Shown here: positions 43,053 to 50,998 of the stretch, one piece after another
Position numbering within the stretch: position 1 is the stretch's first letter
Layout of the letters: each line of letters starts with the position of its first letter
Origin: Pseudomonas viridiflava
Lineage (GTDB): Bacteria > Pseudomonadota > Gammaproteobacteria > Pseudomonadales > Pseudomonadaceae
DNA: 64,000 bases
Reading direction: 5' to 3'
Assembly (NCBI RefSeq): GCF_900591205.1
Contig: NZ_UUPU01000047.1
Coordinates: forward strand, 186,001-250,000
Notes under the pieces: generated by a model
Database searches by the model: none
What the model was told of the DNA's origin: nothing
The model's input: the letters and a program-made list of their open reading frames with translations, nothing else
Program-made: the position numbers and the translations under genes

Positions 43053-45265
43053 GGACGTTGATCCTCCAAGTGCTCCGGTTTCCAAGTGCTCGGTTTCCAG
43101 GTTTTCAACAGTAATGCATTACTCACCACGCTGACGCTGGACAAGGCCATCGCCGCACCCGCGAGCACCGGGTTGAGCAGGCCGAACGCCGCCAGGGGAA
43201 TGCCGATCAAGTTATACACAAAGGCCCAGAACAGGTTCTGGCGGATTTTTGCGTAGGTCTTGCGGCTGATCTCCAGCGCCGCCGGCACCAGGCGTGGGTC
43301 GCCGCGCATCAGGGTGATACCGGCCGCGTGCATCGCTACGTCGGTGCCGCCGCCCATGGCGATGCCGATATCGGCAGCGGCCAGGGCCGGTGCGTCGTTG
43401 ATGCCGTCGCCGACCATCGCCACCACAGCGGTTTTTTTCAGCGCGGTGACGGTGGCAGCTTTTTCGGCGGGCAGCACTTCGGCGTGCACATCGTCAATAC
43501 CCAGTGCCTCGGCGACCACGCGGGCGCTGCCGCGATTATCGCCGGTCAGCAAATGGCTGCTGATGTGTTGTGCCTTGAGTTGCTGCACGGCTTGCAACGC
43601 GCCGGGTTTGAGGGTGTCGCCAAAGGCGAACAACCCCAGCACGCGTGGCTGCGGGCTCTGCTCGATCAACCACGACAAGGTGCGGCCTTCGGCCTCCCAG
43701 GCGGTGGCGGAGTCGGCCAGGTCGCCTGGATTCAAGCCGCTTTCTTCAAGCATGCGGCGGTTGCCCAGGGCCAGTTGCCGGCCTTCCAGGGTGCCGGCAA
43801 TGCCGCGCCCGGTCAGGGCTTGGCTGGCACTCACATCCGCCACCGCCAGGTCTTGCGCGCGACAGGCGTCCAGCACTGCCTTGGCCAGCGGGTGTTCGCT
43901 GCCGCGCTGCAAGGCGCCGGCGTGTTGCAGTAGCAAGGATTCGTTGCTATCTACCGCCGTCAGGTGGGCGATTTTCGGCGCGCCGCCGGTGAGGGTGCCG
44001 GTCTTGTCGAACACCACGGCGCTCACCGCATGGGCACGCTCCAGGGCTTCGGCGTCTTTGATCAGGATGCCGTAGCGCGCAGCGACGCCGGTGCCCGCCA
44101 TGATCGCCGTCGGCGTGGCCAGGCCCAGGGCGCACGGGCAGGCGATCACCAGCACGGCCACCGCATTGATGATCGCGGTCTCCAAGGGGGCGCCATACAG
44201 CCACCAGCCCACCAGCGTAATCAGGGCCAGCGCCAGTACCGCCGGAACAAACACCTGGCTGACTTTATCCACCAGTTTCTGGATCGGGGCCTTGGCGGCC
44301 TGGGCGTCTTCCACCAGGCGAATAATCCGCGCCAGTACGCTTTCTGCGCCCACGGCAAGGGTGCGCACCAGCAGGCGGCCTTCGCCGTTGATGGCGCCAC
44401 CGGTGACCGTGTCGCCCGGCTGTTTCGGCACGGGCAGGCTTTCACCGCTGATCAGCGCTTCGTCGGCATGGCTCTGGCCGTCCACCACTTCACCGTCCAC
44501 CGGGAAGCGTTCGCCGGGTTTGACCAGCACCAGGTCGCCGCGCTTCAACGCAGTGATCGCAACCTCTTCTTCGCGGCCGTCCAACACCCGAATCGCCCGC
44601 TCCGGGCGCAGCGCTTCAAGGGCGCGAATCGCGCTGGCGGTCTGGCGTTTGGCGCGGCTCTCCAGGTACTTGCCGAGCAATACCAGGGCAATCACCACGG
44701 CTGAGGCTTCGAAGTACAGGTGCGGCGCCATGCCTCGGTGAGCGGTGAGCCATTCGTAAACACTCAGGCCGTAACCGGCGCTGGTGCCGATGGCCACCAG
44801 CAGGTCCATATTGCCGGCGCCGGCGCGCACGGCTTTCCAGGCGGCGATATAGAAGCGCGCACCGAAGATGAACTGCACCGGTGTGGCCAGGGCGAATTGC
44901 ACCCAGGCAGGCAGCATCCAATGCAGGCCGAAGGGTTCCACCAACATCGGCAGCACCAAGGGCAGCGCCAGTGCAACCGCCAATAGCAATGCCCAGCGCT
45001 CGCGGTGCAGGCGTTGGGCTTGATTGGCATCGGTGGCGGTTTCGCTTTGGGGCAGGCTGGCGGAGTAGCCGGCCTTGTCGACAGCGGCGATCAGCACCCC
45101 GGGGTCCATTTGGCCGAGGACTTCGACGTGGGCGCGCTCATTGGCCAGGTTGACGGTGACGCTTTGCACCCCTGGCACTTTGCCCAGCGCGCGCTCGACA
45201 CGCCCGGCACAGCTGGCGCAGGTCATGCCGCCGATGGGCAAGTCGAAGGTAGTGGATCCATTCAT
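43049..45265 (-). CDS. copA: Copper-exporting P1B-type ATPase
   Basis: 738 aa. One N-terminal HMA domain with GMTCASC (Cys15-Cys18), eight membrane helices, the transport motif CPC (IACPCALGLATPT), phosphorylation site DKTGTLT, and hinge GDGINDAPAL. It pumps Cu(I) out of the cytoplasm. ATG with GGAGGA at 8 nt. A CueR-type promoter lies 30-60 nt upstream. Confidence 0.97.
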   Translation of the reverse strand: MNGSTTFDLPIGGMTCASCAGRVERALGKVPGVQSVTVNLANERAHVEVLGQMDPGVLIAAVDKAGYSASLPQSETATDANQAQRLHRERWALLLAVALALPLVLPMLVEPFGLHWMLPAWVQFALATPVQFIFGARFYIAAWKAVRAGAGNMDLLVAIGTSAGYGLSVYEWLTAHRGMAPHLYFEASAVVIALVLLGKYLESRAKRQTASAIRALEALRPERAIRVLDGREEEVAITALKRGDLVLVKPGERFPVDGEVVDGQSHADEALISGESLPVPKQPGDTVTGGAINGEGRLLVRTLAVGAESVLARIIRLVEDAQAAKAPIQKLVDKVSQVFVPAVLALALITLVGWWLYGAPLETAIINAVAVLVIACPCALGLATPTAIMAGTGVAARYGILIKDAEALERAHAVSAVVFDKTGTLTGGAPKIAHLTAVDSNESLLLQHAGALQRGSEHPLAKAVLDACRAQDLAVADVSASQALTGRGIAGTLEGRQLALGNRRMLEESGLNPGDLADSATAWEAEGRTLSWLIEQSPQPRVLGLFAFGDTLKPGALQAVQQLKAQHISSHLLTGDNRGSARVVAEALGIDDVHAEVLPAEKAATVTALKKTAVVAMVGDGINDAPALAAADIGIAMGGGTDVAMHAAGITLMRGDPRLVPAALEISRKTYAKIRQNLFWAFVYNLIGIPLAAFGLLNPVLAGAAMALSSVSVVSNALLLKTWKPSTWKPEHLEDQRP

Positions 45266-45294
45266 GGGGCAGTCCTCCAGGAGAAGTTGCCCCT

Positions 45295-45326
45295 AGGATC
45301 AACCTTGACCTGTGGGGAAGGTCAAG
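45295..45326 (-). promoter_or_regulatory. CueR-dependent promoter of copA
   Basis: On the minus strand, -35 TTGACC (45325-45320), a 19-bp spacer containing CCTTCCCCACAGGTCAAGG, and -10 GATCCT (45300-45295). The long spacer and dyad CTTGACCT/AGGTCAAG are the hallmark of MerR/CueR promoters and closely follow the E. coli copA promoter layout. Confidence 0.88.
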
Positions 45327-45331
45327 CGCGT

Positions 45332-45712
45332 TTAATATCCCAGTGCCGCGCCTTTGAGGTACATACCGTCCGGACCTTGGGCGATACGCAACTTGCGTAC
45401 GTCACCGGCCTTCAATGTGATGTTCTGCGCCGGGGGCGCGAGCATGCCCGGCAGGCAGCCCGGCGCCTGGCCTGGCAGGAGCTTCAGACGCAGCGACACG
45501 TTACCGGCGGGCAGGTTGAACGACGTGGACTCCTCCTGGAACAGGCGTCCGGCGAGTTGGTCCTGGATATACAGGCCGATTTCGCAGGTGGTGGGCACTT
45601 CCAGGCGTTCCCTGGAAATAATCAGTACCGCATAGTCTTGATCGGCACTGGCCGAGGGCGCAACGGCAGACAAGCTCATCAGGCCGACAAGGCCAAAAAA
45701 CGACCAGCGCAT
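45332..45712 (-). CDS. Small exported protein between copA and copZ
   Basis: 126 aa. Signal peptide (FFGLVGLMSLSAVAPSASA), then a beta-rich domain with two Cys (PTTCEIG, APGCLPG) that may form a disulfide. There is no CxxC or Met/His-rich copper motif. Not recognised beyond a Pseudomonas hypothetical. Its stop is only 6 nt from the copA promoter, upstream of copA on the same strand, so read-through into copA is possible. Confidence 0.7.
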   Translation of the reverse strand: MRWSFFGLVGLMSLSAVAPSASADQDYAVLIISRERLEVPTTCEIGLYIQDQLAGRLFQEESTSFNLPAGNVSLRLKLLPGQAPGCLPGMLAPPAQNITLKAGDVRKLRIAQGPDGMYLKGAALGY

Positions 45713-45799
45713 GGCGAATGCTCCGTGGTGTGAATCAAAGATGGCTCAAGCTTGGCCGAGGCCGCCGCCGAATACCAGCCCGGCAGATATTTTCGGAAC

Positions 45800-45830
45800 T
45801 TGACCTTGCCATTGTGGCAAGGTCAAAACT
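45800..45830 (+). promoter_or_regulatory. CueR-dependent promoter of copZ
   Basis: -35 TTGACC (45800-45805), 19-bp spacer (45806-45824), -10 AAAACT (45825-45830). The operator is a perfect dyad GACCTTGCC-5-GGCAAGGTC at 45802-45824. The copZ ATG is 30 nt downstream. Confidence 0.88.
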
Positions 45831-45859
45831 GGGCTCAACCTCATCAAAGGAGTCATGTC

Positions 45860-46057
45860 ATGCAAGTATTCAGCGTTGAAGGAATGACCTGCGGCCATTG
45901 CGTTCGGGCCGTCACTCAGGCGGTGCAGGGCCAGGACCCGGCGGCCAGTGTGAAGGTCGACCTGGCGGCGAAAGAGGTGGGCGTCGAGAGCCGCCTGTCT
46001 GCCGAACAGGTGATCAGCCTGATCACCGAAGAGGGCTACAGCGCCAAGCTCGTCTGA
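45860..46057 (+). CDS. copZ: Copper chaperone CopZ
   Basis: 65 aa from ATG 45860 (RBS AAAGGAG). A single HMA ferredoxin-like domain with GMTCGHC (Cys11, Cys14). It carries Cu(I) to CopA. Not in the cueR-copA transcript; it is reached by its own CueR promoter on the opposite strand. Confidence 0.95.
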   Translation: MQVFSVEGMTCGHCVRAVTQAVQGQDPAASVKVDLAAKEVGVESRLSAEQVISLITEEGYSAKLV

Positions 46058-46092
46058 TCCCTACAAATAGTTAGCGAGCTATCGTGTTCATC

Positions 46093-46139
46093 GCACCCAA
46101 GCGCGGCTAGACTGTCGGGCTGCCGACACACTTGGGTGC
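46093..46139 (+). promoter_or_regulatory. Nested inverted repeat at the Bcr/CflA start
   Basis: Outer arms GCACCCAAG (46093-46101) and CTTGGGTGC (46131-46139); inner arms TGTCGG (46113-46118) and CCGACA (46123-46128) with loop GCTG. It ends 3 nt before the ATG of the exporter gene, where no normal RBS is seen. It may be an operator or an mRNA structure that controls translation. Confidence 0.55.
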
Positions 46140-46142
46140 CTG

Positions 46143-47336
46143 ATGAACCTTCGCATAATCCTGATTTTGGGTGCCTTGAGCGCCTTCGCGCCGCTGGCGA
46201 TAGATTTTTACCTGCCGGGCTTTCCGGCCATGGCGACGGCGTTTGCTACCGACGAAAAACATATCCAGCTGACCCTGGCGGTGTATTTCGGCGGCCTGGC
46301 CATCGGCCAATTGATCTACGGCCCGCTGGCGGACCGCTTTGGCAGACGCGGCCCGCTGCTCAGCGGGGTCACGCTGTTTACCTTGGCATCCTTCGCATGT
46401 GCCTTTGCGCCGTCCCTGGAATGGCTGATCGGCGCACGCTTCGTGCAGGCCCTGGGCGGTTGCGCGGGCATGGTGATTTCGCGTGCGGTGGTCAGCGACA
46501 AATGTGATGCGGTGGGCTCCGCCAAAGTGTTTTCCCAACTGATGCTGGTCACCGGCCTGGCGCCGATCCTCGCACCGCTGGCCGGTGGATTGATGGTGGG
46601 CCTGTGGGGCTGGCAGTCGATTTTCCTGGCGCTGTCGATCTTCAGTGTGATGGCGGCCATCGCCGTGGCGGTCGGCTTGCCGGAAACCTTTCCGGCCCAT
46701 CAGCCGCGCCAGCCCTTGTCCGGGTCGCTGCGTCGCTACGGCGCGCTGTTGTCGGACCGGGTCTACCTCGGTTACGCGCTCACCGGTGGCATCTCGATCG
46801 CCGGGATGTTTGCCTACATCGCCGGTTCACCTTTCGTGTTTATCAAGCTGTATGGCGTGCCCGCCGAGCATTACGGCTGGGTGTTCGGCTCCAATGCCGC
46901 AGGCTTTATTTTGATGGCCCAGGTGAATGCGCGATTGCTCTCCAAACGCGGCCCGGCGTTTTTGCTGTCGCGCACGGTCTGGCTGTACATGCTGGCGGCG
47001 CTGACGCTGCTGGGCATTGCGGCGTTGCGCACCGACGCGCTGTGGCCGTTGCTGGTGCCGCTGTTTATCTGCATCGCAAGCTTAGGCTGCATTCTGCCCA
47101 ACACCTCGGCCTGCGCCATGGCCGGGCAGGGCGCACGGGCCGGCAGCGCTTCGGCGTTGCTTGGCTGCATCCAGTTTGGTGTGGCGGCGGGTGCGGCGTC
47201 ATTGGTGGGCGTATTGCATGACGGCACAGCGATGCCGATGGCGATAGTCATCAGCTTGTGCGGTGTGTTGGCGGTGACGATTGCGATGTCGACCCAGCGC
47301 CTGCAACGGGCGAGGGCCGCGCAGGCGCAGGTCTGA
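46143..47336 (+). CDS. Bcr/CflA-family MFS multidrug exporter
   Basis: 397 aa, 12 predicted membrane segments. The N-terminus IILILGALSAFAPLAIDFYLPGFPAMATAF is the standard Bcr/CflA opening, followed by MFS motif A-like GPLADRFGRRGPL and RFVQALGGCAGMVISRAVV. These H+ antiporters export drugs such as bicyclomycin or chloramphenicol, or small metabolites. The ATG at 46143 lacks a clear RBS and is preceded by a strong inverted repeat. Confidence 0.92.
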   Translation: MNLRIILILGALSAFAPLAIDFYLPGFPAMATAFATDEKHIQLTLAVYFGGLAIGQLIYGPLADRFGRRGPLLSGVTLFTLASFACAFAPSLEWLIGARFVQALGGCAGMVISRAVVSDKCDAVGSAKVFSQLMLVTGLAPILAPLAGGLMVGLWGWQSIFLALSIFSVMAAIAVAVGLPETFPAHQPRQPLSGSLRRYGALLSDRVYLGYALTGGISIAGMFAYIAGSPFVFIKLYGVPAEHYGWVFGSNAAGFILMAQVNARLLSKRGPAFLLSRTVWLYMLAALTLLGIAALRTDALWPLLVPLFICIASLGCILPNTSACAMAGQGARAGSASALLGCIQFGVAAGAASLVGVLHDGTAMPMAIVISLCGVLAVTIAMSTQRLQRARAAQAQV

Positions 47337-47344
47337 AGTGCGGG

Positions 47345-47527
47345 TCAGCCAGCGGCGGAGCGTTGCTGGCTGAGCGGAAAGCGGTGGGGTGCCTGGATAC
47401 GGGCTTGCAGGGTGTCGGCAAAGGCGCGGGCCTCGGCTTCACTGCGGAACGTGAACGCATCGCCGTCGAGACGAACCTGCCATTTATTGCCGGGGGATTT
47501 TGCTAACGCTTTTATCAGGATTTTCAT
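47345..47527 (-). CDS. Small hypothetical protein
   Basis: 60 aa from ATG 47527 with GAGGAAG upstream; MKILIKALAKSPGNKWQVRLDGDAFTF. Contains the pattern WQVRLDGDAFTFRSEAEARAFADTL, recalling the small DUF2188-like beta-alpha fold, but too short to be certain. Function unknown. Convergent with the exporter gene (8-nt gap). Confidence 0.6.
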   Translation of the reverse strand: MKILIKALAKSPGNKWQVRLDGDAFTFRSEAEARAFADTLQARIQAPHRFPLSQQRSAAG

Positions 47528-47623
47528 TGCTGACTTCCTCACGTAAAAGAATCGTGGCAAAGGCGGCCAATATAAACCCGAATACGCTCACAGATATGAC
47601 AAAGATCAACTCTCTGACTAGCG

Positions 47624-47659
47624 GTGTCGTCCATTACTCACAGGAATAACGGACGACAC
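47624..47659 (-). terminator. Candidate terminator hairpin of the dehydrogenase gene
   Basis: Perfect 9-bp inverted repeat GTGTCGTCC (47624-47632) / GGACGACAC (47651-47659), 12 nt past the stop of the minus-strand dehydrogenase. No U-run follows. Confidence 0.5.
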
Positions 47660-47671
47660 TTACAGCGCTTT

Positions 47672-48685
47672 TTAGAACCCTTCCAACACGATCTTGCCCT
47701 TGGCCTTGCCGCTTTCCAGCAGCGTATGGGCGCGGCGCAGGTTTTCTGCGTTGATCACACCGAAGTGCTCGCCCACCGTGGTTTTCAAGGTGCCGGCGTC
47801 AATCAGTTCGGCCACGCGGTTGAGCAGGTTGTGCTGCTCGATCATGTCCGGGGTCTCGAACATCGAGCGGGTATACATGAACTCCCAATGCAACGACAGG
47901 CTCTTGCGCTTGAGTTTGCTCACATCCAGCGCCTTGGGGTCGTCGATTAACGCCAATTTGCCCTGGGGCTGCAGCGCTTCCACCAGTTGATCCAGGTGCA
48001 CGTCGGTCTGGGTCAGGCTGGCGACGTGAGTCACGTGGGCGATGCCGGCGCGTTTGAGTTCTTCACTCAAGGGCTGGCTATGGTCGATCACCAGGTCGGC
48101 ACCGAGTGCCTTGGCCCATTCCTGGGTTTGCGGGCGCGAGGCAGTGCCGATGACTTTAAGCGCCGTGAGCTGGCTGGCCAACTGGGTGAGGATCGAACCC
48201 ACGCCGCCGGCGGCGCCGACGATCAGCAGGCTCTGGCCCTCGTCCTCTTTACCCTCACGCACTTGCAGGCGCTCGAACAGCAGCTCCCAGGCAGTGATGG
48301 CGGTCAACGGCAGGGCGGCGGCTTCGGCAAAGCCCAGGCTCTTGGGCATGTGCCCGACGATGCGCTCGTCCACCGTGTGCAGTTCGCTGTTACCGCCCGG
48401 GCGTACCAGGGAGCCGGCGTAGAACACCTTGTCACCGGCCTTGAATAGCGTCACTTCGTTGCCGACGGCCTTGACCACCCCGGCCACGTCCCAGCCCAGC
48501 ACCTTGGCGGCGCCGTTTTCCGGGGCGACGTTCTGGCGCACTTTGGTGTCCACCGGGTTCACCGAGATGGCTTTGACTTCCACCAGCAGCTCACGCGGGC
48601 CGGCAACCGGTGCGGGCAGTTCGATGTCTTGCAGGGATTTTGGATCGTTAATCGGCAATGAGGCGTAGTAGGCAATGGCTTTCAT
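47672..48685 (-). CDS. Zinc-type alcohol dehydrogenase / quinone oxidoreductase-like MDR protein
   Basis: 337 aa of the medium-chain dehydrogenase/reductase superfamily. GroES-like N-terminal domain and a Rossmann domain with VGAAGGVGSILTQLA. Despite the database name (zinc-binding alcohol dehydrogenase family), zinc-ligand Cys clusters are absent, as in quinone oxidoreductases. NADPH-dependent reduction of a small carbonyl or quinone is likely. Followed upstream by the ABM monooxygenase gene (25-nt gap); both diverge from a LysR gene that probably controls them. Confidence 0.88.
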   Translation of the reverse strand: MKAIAYYASLPINDPKSLQDIELPAPVAGPRELLVEVKAISVNPVDTKVRQNVAPENGAAKVLGWDVAGVVKAVGNEVTLFKAGDKVFYAGSLVRPGGNSELHTVDERIVGHMPKSLGFAEAAALPLTAITAWELLFERLQVREGKEDEGQSLLIVGAAGGVGSILTQLASQLTALKVIGTASRPQTQEWAKALGADLVIDHSQPLSEELKRAGIAHVTHVASLTQTDVHLDQLVEALQPQGKLALIDDPKALDVSKLKRKSLSLHWEFMYTRSMFETPDMIEQHNLLNRVAELIDAGTLKTTVGEHFGVINAENLRRAHTLLESGKAKGKIVLEGF

Positions 48686-48710
48686 GGGGGCTCCGGAAAA
48701 TGGGCGGTGA

Positions 48711-49004
48711 TCAGGCGAGAAATTTCAGGCGCTTGAGCTCGAAGTGTTCGAGTACATCAGCCGCCTTGGCGCGGAAACTCTGGATATGCGCGCTCTGGTC
48801 GTGGTCGGCCAAGGCGGCGTCATCGGCCCAGCGTTCGAGCATGTAGAAAGTTTCGGGGTGTTGCAGGTCCTGGTGCAGGTCGTACTGCTCGCAGCCGGCT
48901 TCCAGGCGGGTGGGCTCCAGCAAGCCGCGCAGCAGGGTTTCCAGGGTGGCCTGTTGGCCGGGTTTGGCGATCAGCGTGGCAATGACGTTAAAGGCAGTGG
49001 GCAT
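48711..49004 (-). CDS. ABM-domain (antibiotic biosynthesis monooxygenase-like) protein
   Basis: 97 aa from ATG 49004, with GGAG 6 nt upstream; a TTG two codons earlier is in frame. A single dimeric alpha+beta-barrel ABM domain: VIATLIAKPGQQATLETLL, GCEQYDLHQDLQHPETFYMLERW. E. coli YgiN of this family is a quinol monooxygenase. Pairing with the quinone-reductase-like gene suggests a joint role in quinone or reactive-electrophile turnover. Confidence 0.87.
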   Translation of the reverse strand: MPTAFNVIATLIAKPGQQATLETLLRGLLEPTRLEAGCEQYDLHQDLQHPETFYMLERWADDAALADHDQSAHIQSFRAKAADVLEHFELKRLKFLA

Positions 49005-49121
49005 ATTCAACTCCAGACACGTGATGAACGGGGTGGGCAGATAATTGGCTATTTCCCCCGAAGATAAAAGCCGCTAAAACAGCAGTCTGTTTCAACAATA
49101 TTTTGATAATGGATGGGCTGG

Positions 49122-50048
49122 ATGCTGCGTTTCGATGATTTGCAGTTGTTTGTACGCGCCGCAGATTTGGGCAGTCTGTCGGCCGCCGCACGGGTCATGG
49201 ACCTCTCGCCGGCGGTGGCCAGTGCCGCGTTGAAGCGCATCGAGCAGCAACTCGGCACGCGCCTGCTGGCCCGTTCCACCCGTAGCCTGCGCCTGACTGC
49301 CGAGGGTGAAGGTTTCCTCGAATACGCACGCGCGGCGTTGAGCTCGCTGGATGAAGGGCGGCGTTTATTGGCCAGTGGTCAGGACCATGTCAGCGGCGTG
49401 CTGCAACTCTCGGCGCCCTCGGATTTTGGGCGTAACCAACTGTTGCCTTGGCTCGATGAGTTCCAGCGTGAGTACCCGCAACTTACCGTGCGCCTGCTGT
49501 TGGGCGATCGGATTGCCGACCTGTTTCGCCAGCCGGTGGACATTGCGCTGCGCTACGGCGAGCCGGAGGATTCCAGCCTGATCGCGCTGCCCGTCGCACC
49601 GCAGAATGTGCGTGTGCTGTGCGCGGCGCCCAGCTACCTGGCGCGCCACGGCGAACCCCGGCACCTGGAGCAACTGGCCCAGCACAATTGCCTGCTGTAC
49701 ATGCTCGGCAGCCGGGTGCATGACCATTGGAGTTTCCATGACGGCAAGCGCGAGGTCAGCCTGACGGTCAGCGGCGACCGCTTCAGCGACGATGCCGACG
49801 TGGTACGGCGCTGGGCGGTGGCGGGCGTGGGCATTGCCTACAAGTCCTGGCTGGACGTGAGCACCGACGTGCTGGCCGGGCGCTTGCGTTTGATCCTGCC
49901 GGAGCTGCGTGGCGAACGTACGCCGCTGAATCTGTTGTGCGCGCATCGCGCTCAACTGAGCAAACCCATCAACCTGCTGCGGGAAATGCTCGTGTCGCGT
50001 TGTGCGACATTGACGGCTCAATTACCGGAACGTTTGAGCGCGGGGTAA
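49122..50048 (+). CDS. LysR-family transcriptional regulator
   Basis: 308 aa from ATG 49122 (MLRFDDLQLFVRAADLGSLSAAARVM); a second in-frame ATG is three codons upstream. N-terminal winged HTH with the LysR pattern, C-terminal periplasmic-binding-protein-like effector domain (LLPWLDEFQREYPQLTVRLLLG). Divergent from the ABM/dehydrogenase genes across about 117 nt, the classical layout for a LysR that controls its neighbour. Confidence 0.92.
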   Translation: MLRFDDLQLFVRAADLGSLSAAARVMDLSPAVASAALKRIEQQLGTRLLARSTRSLRLTAEGEGFLEYARAALSSLDEGRRLLASGQDHVSGVLQLSAPSDFGRNQLLPWLDEFQREYPQLTVRLLLGDRIADLFRQPVDIALRYGEPEDSSLIALPVAPQNVRVLCAAPSYLARHGEPRHLEQLAQHNCLLYMLGSRVHDHWSFHDGKREVSLTVSGDRFSDDADVVRRWAVAGVGIAYKSWLDVSTDVLAGRLRLILPELRGERTPLNLLCAHRAQLSKPINLLREMLVSRCATLTAQLPERLSAG

Positions 50049-50185
50049 CAGCCTCCATCAAAGTAAGAAAATTCACTCAGACTCTGTCCCTATCTGCGCT
50101 GTCAGACGCTGCGGAACGGCGTCTTTACGCCCCTATACTTTGGTTCCGACCGCAGCAGATAAATGATTTAACAAGGAGTGAATAC

Positions 50186-50881
50186 ATGGAAGCAGCACCT
50201 TGCATCAGTCAGATCGCCAGCTTGCTCGCCGAGCCCAAACGTACCGCCATGCTGTGGGCGCTGATGGACGGCTCGGCCAGGCCGTCGGAAGAGCTGGCGA
50301 CGCTCGCCGGGTTGTCCGCGGCCTCCGCGAATGCGCACCTGGCACGGCTGACCGCAGGAGGGTTGCTGCGGGTGGAGACGCGCCGCGGCAAACGGCTGTT
50401 TCGCGTGGCGGCGGCGGATGTCAGCGCCGCCATTGATGCCCTGGCCGCCACCACCATGGCCAGCACGGCACGCAATGCTCCGGGTATTTTGGCGCCGGCC
50501 CTGGCCGCGCCGCCGTTGTTGCGCCGTGCCCGCTGGTGCCATGGGCATCTGGGCGGCGAGGTGGCGGCGCAACTGTATCAACGCATGGCGCAAGCGGGAT
50601 GGATCGAGCGCCACGAGCAACGCACCGATGTGACGCTCAAGGGCGCCAAGCACTTGGCCGGCCTGGGGATTTTTACCCAGGCACTGGCGTCGCCGCTGGC
50701 GTGCGACTGTTTCGACTGGAGCCAGCAGCAACCGCACCTGGGCGGCGCTTTGGGGGCGGGGTTGTTGCGCCTGTTTTTGCAGTCGAACTGGATCAGCGCG
50801 GTCAACGAGTCACGTGCGTTGCTGGTCAGCGACACCGGGTTATCCGAAATTGCTCGGCTGGCCGCGCCGGAACGGCGCTGA
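50186..50881 (+). CDS. ArsR-family winged-helix regulator
   Basis: 231 aa from ATG 50186 with AAGGAG at 7 nt; the long open frame upstream overlaps the LysR gene and is rejected. N-terminal ArsR HTH (AMLWALMDGSARPSEELATLAGLSAASANAHLARLTAGGLL), followed by an extended C-terminal domain seen in larger ArsR-like regulators. It lacks the metal-binding CxC motif of ArsR/SmtB, so the signal is probably not metal. The MFS gene follows on the same strand after 117 nt. Confidence 0.85.
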   Translation: MEAAPCISQIASLLAEPKRTAMLWALMDGSARPSEELATLAGLSAASANAHLARLTAGGLLRVETRRGKRLFRVAAADVSAAIDALAATTMASTARNAPGILAPALAAPPLLRRARWCHGHLGGEVAAQLYQRMAQAGWIERHEQRTDVTLKGAKHLAGLGIFTQALASPLACDCFDWSQQQPHLGGALGAGLLRLFLQSNWISAVNESRALLVSDTGLSEIARLAAPERR

Positions 50882-50998
50882 ACCGGGTTTTTCCTGTAGG
50901 TGCGTCGTTCAGAGTTCCAGTCAGGTCGCATCCAGCAATAACCCGCAAAAACCATGACGCACACTCACTCTGGGGATTTTTCACACAGGGGGTGCGGC

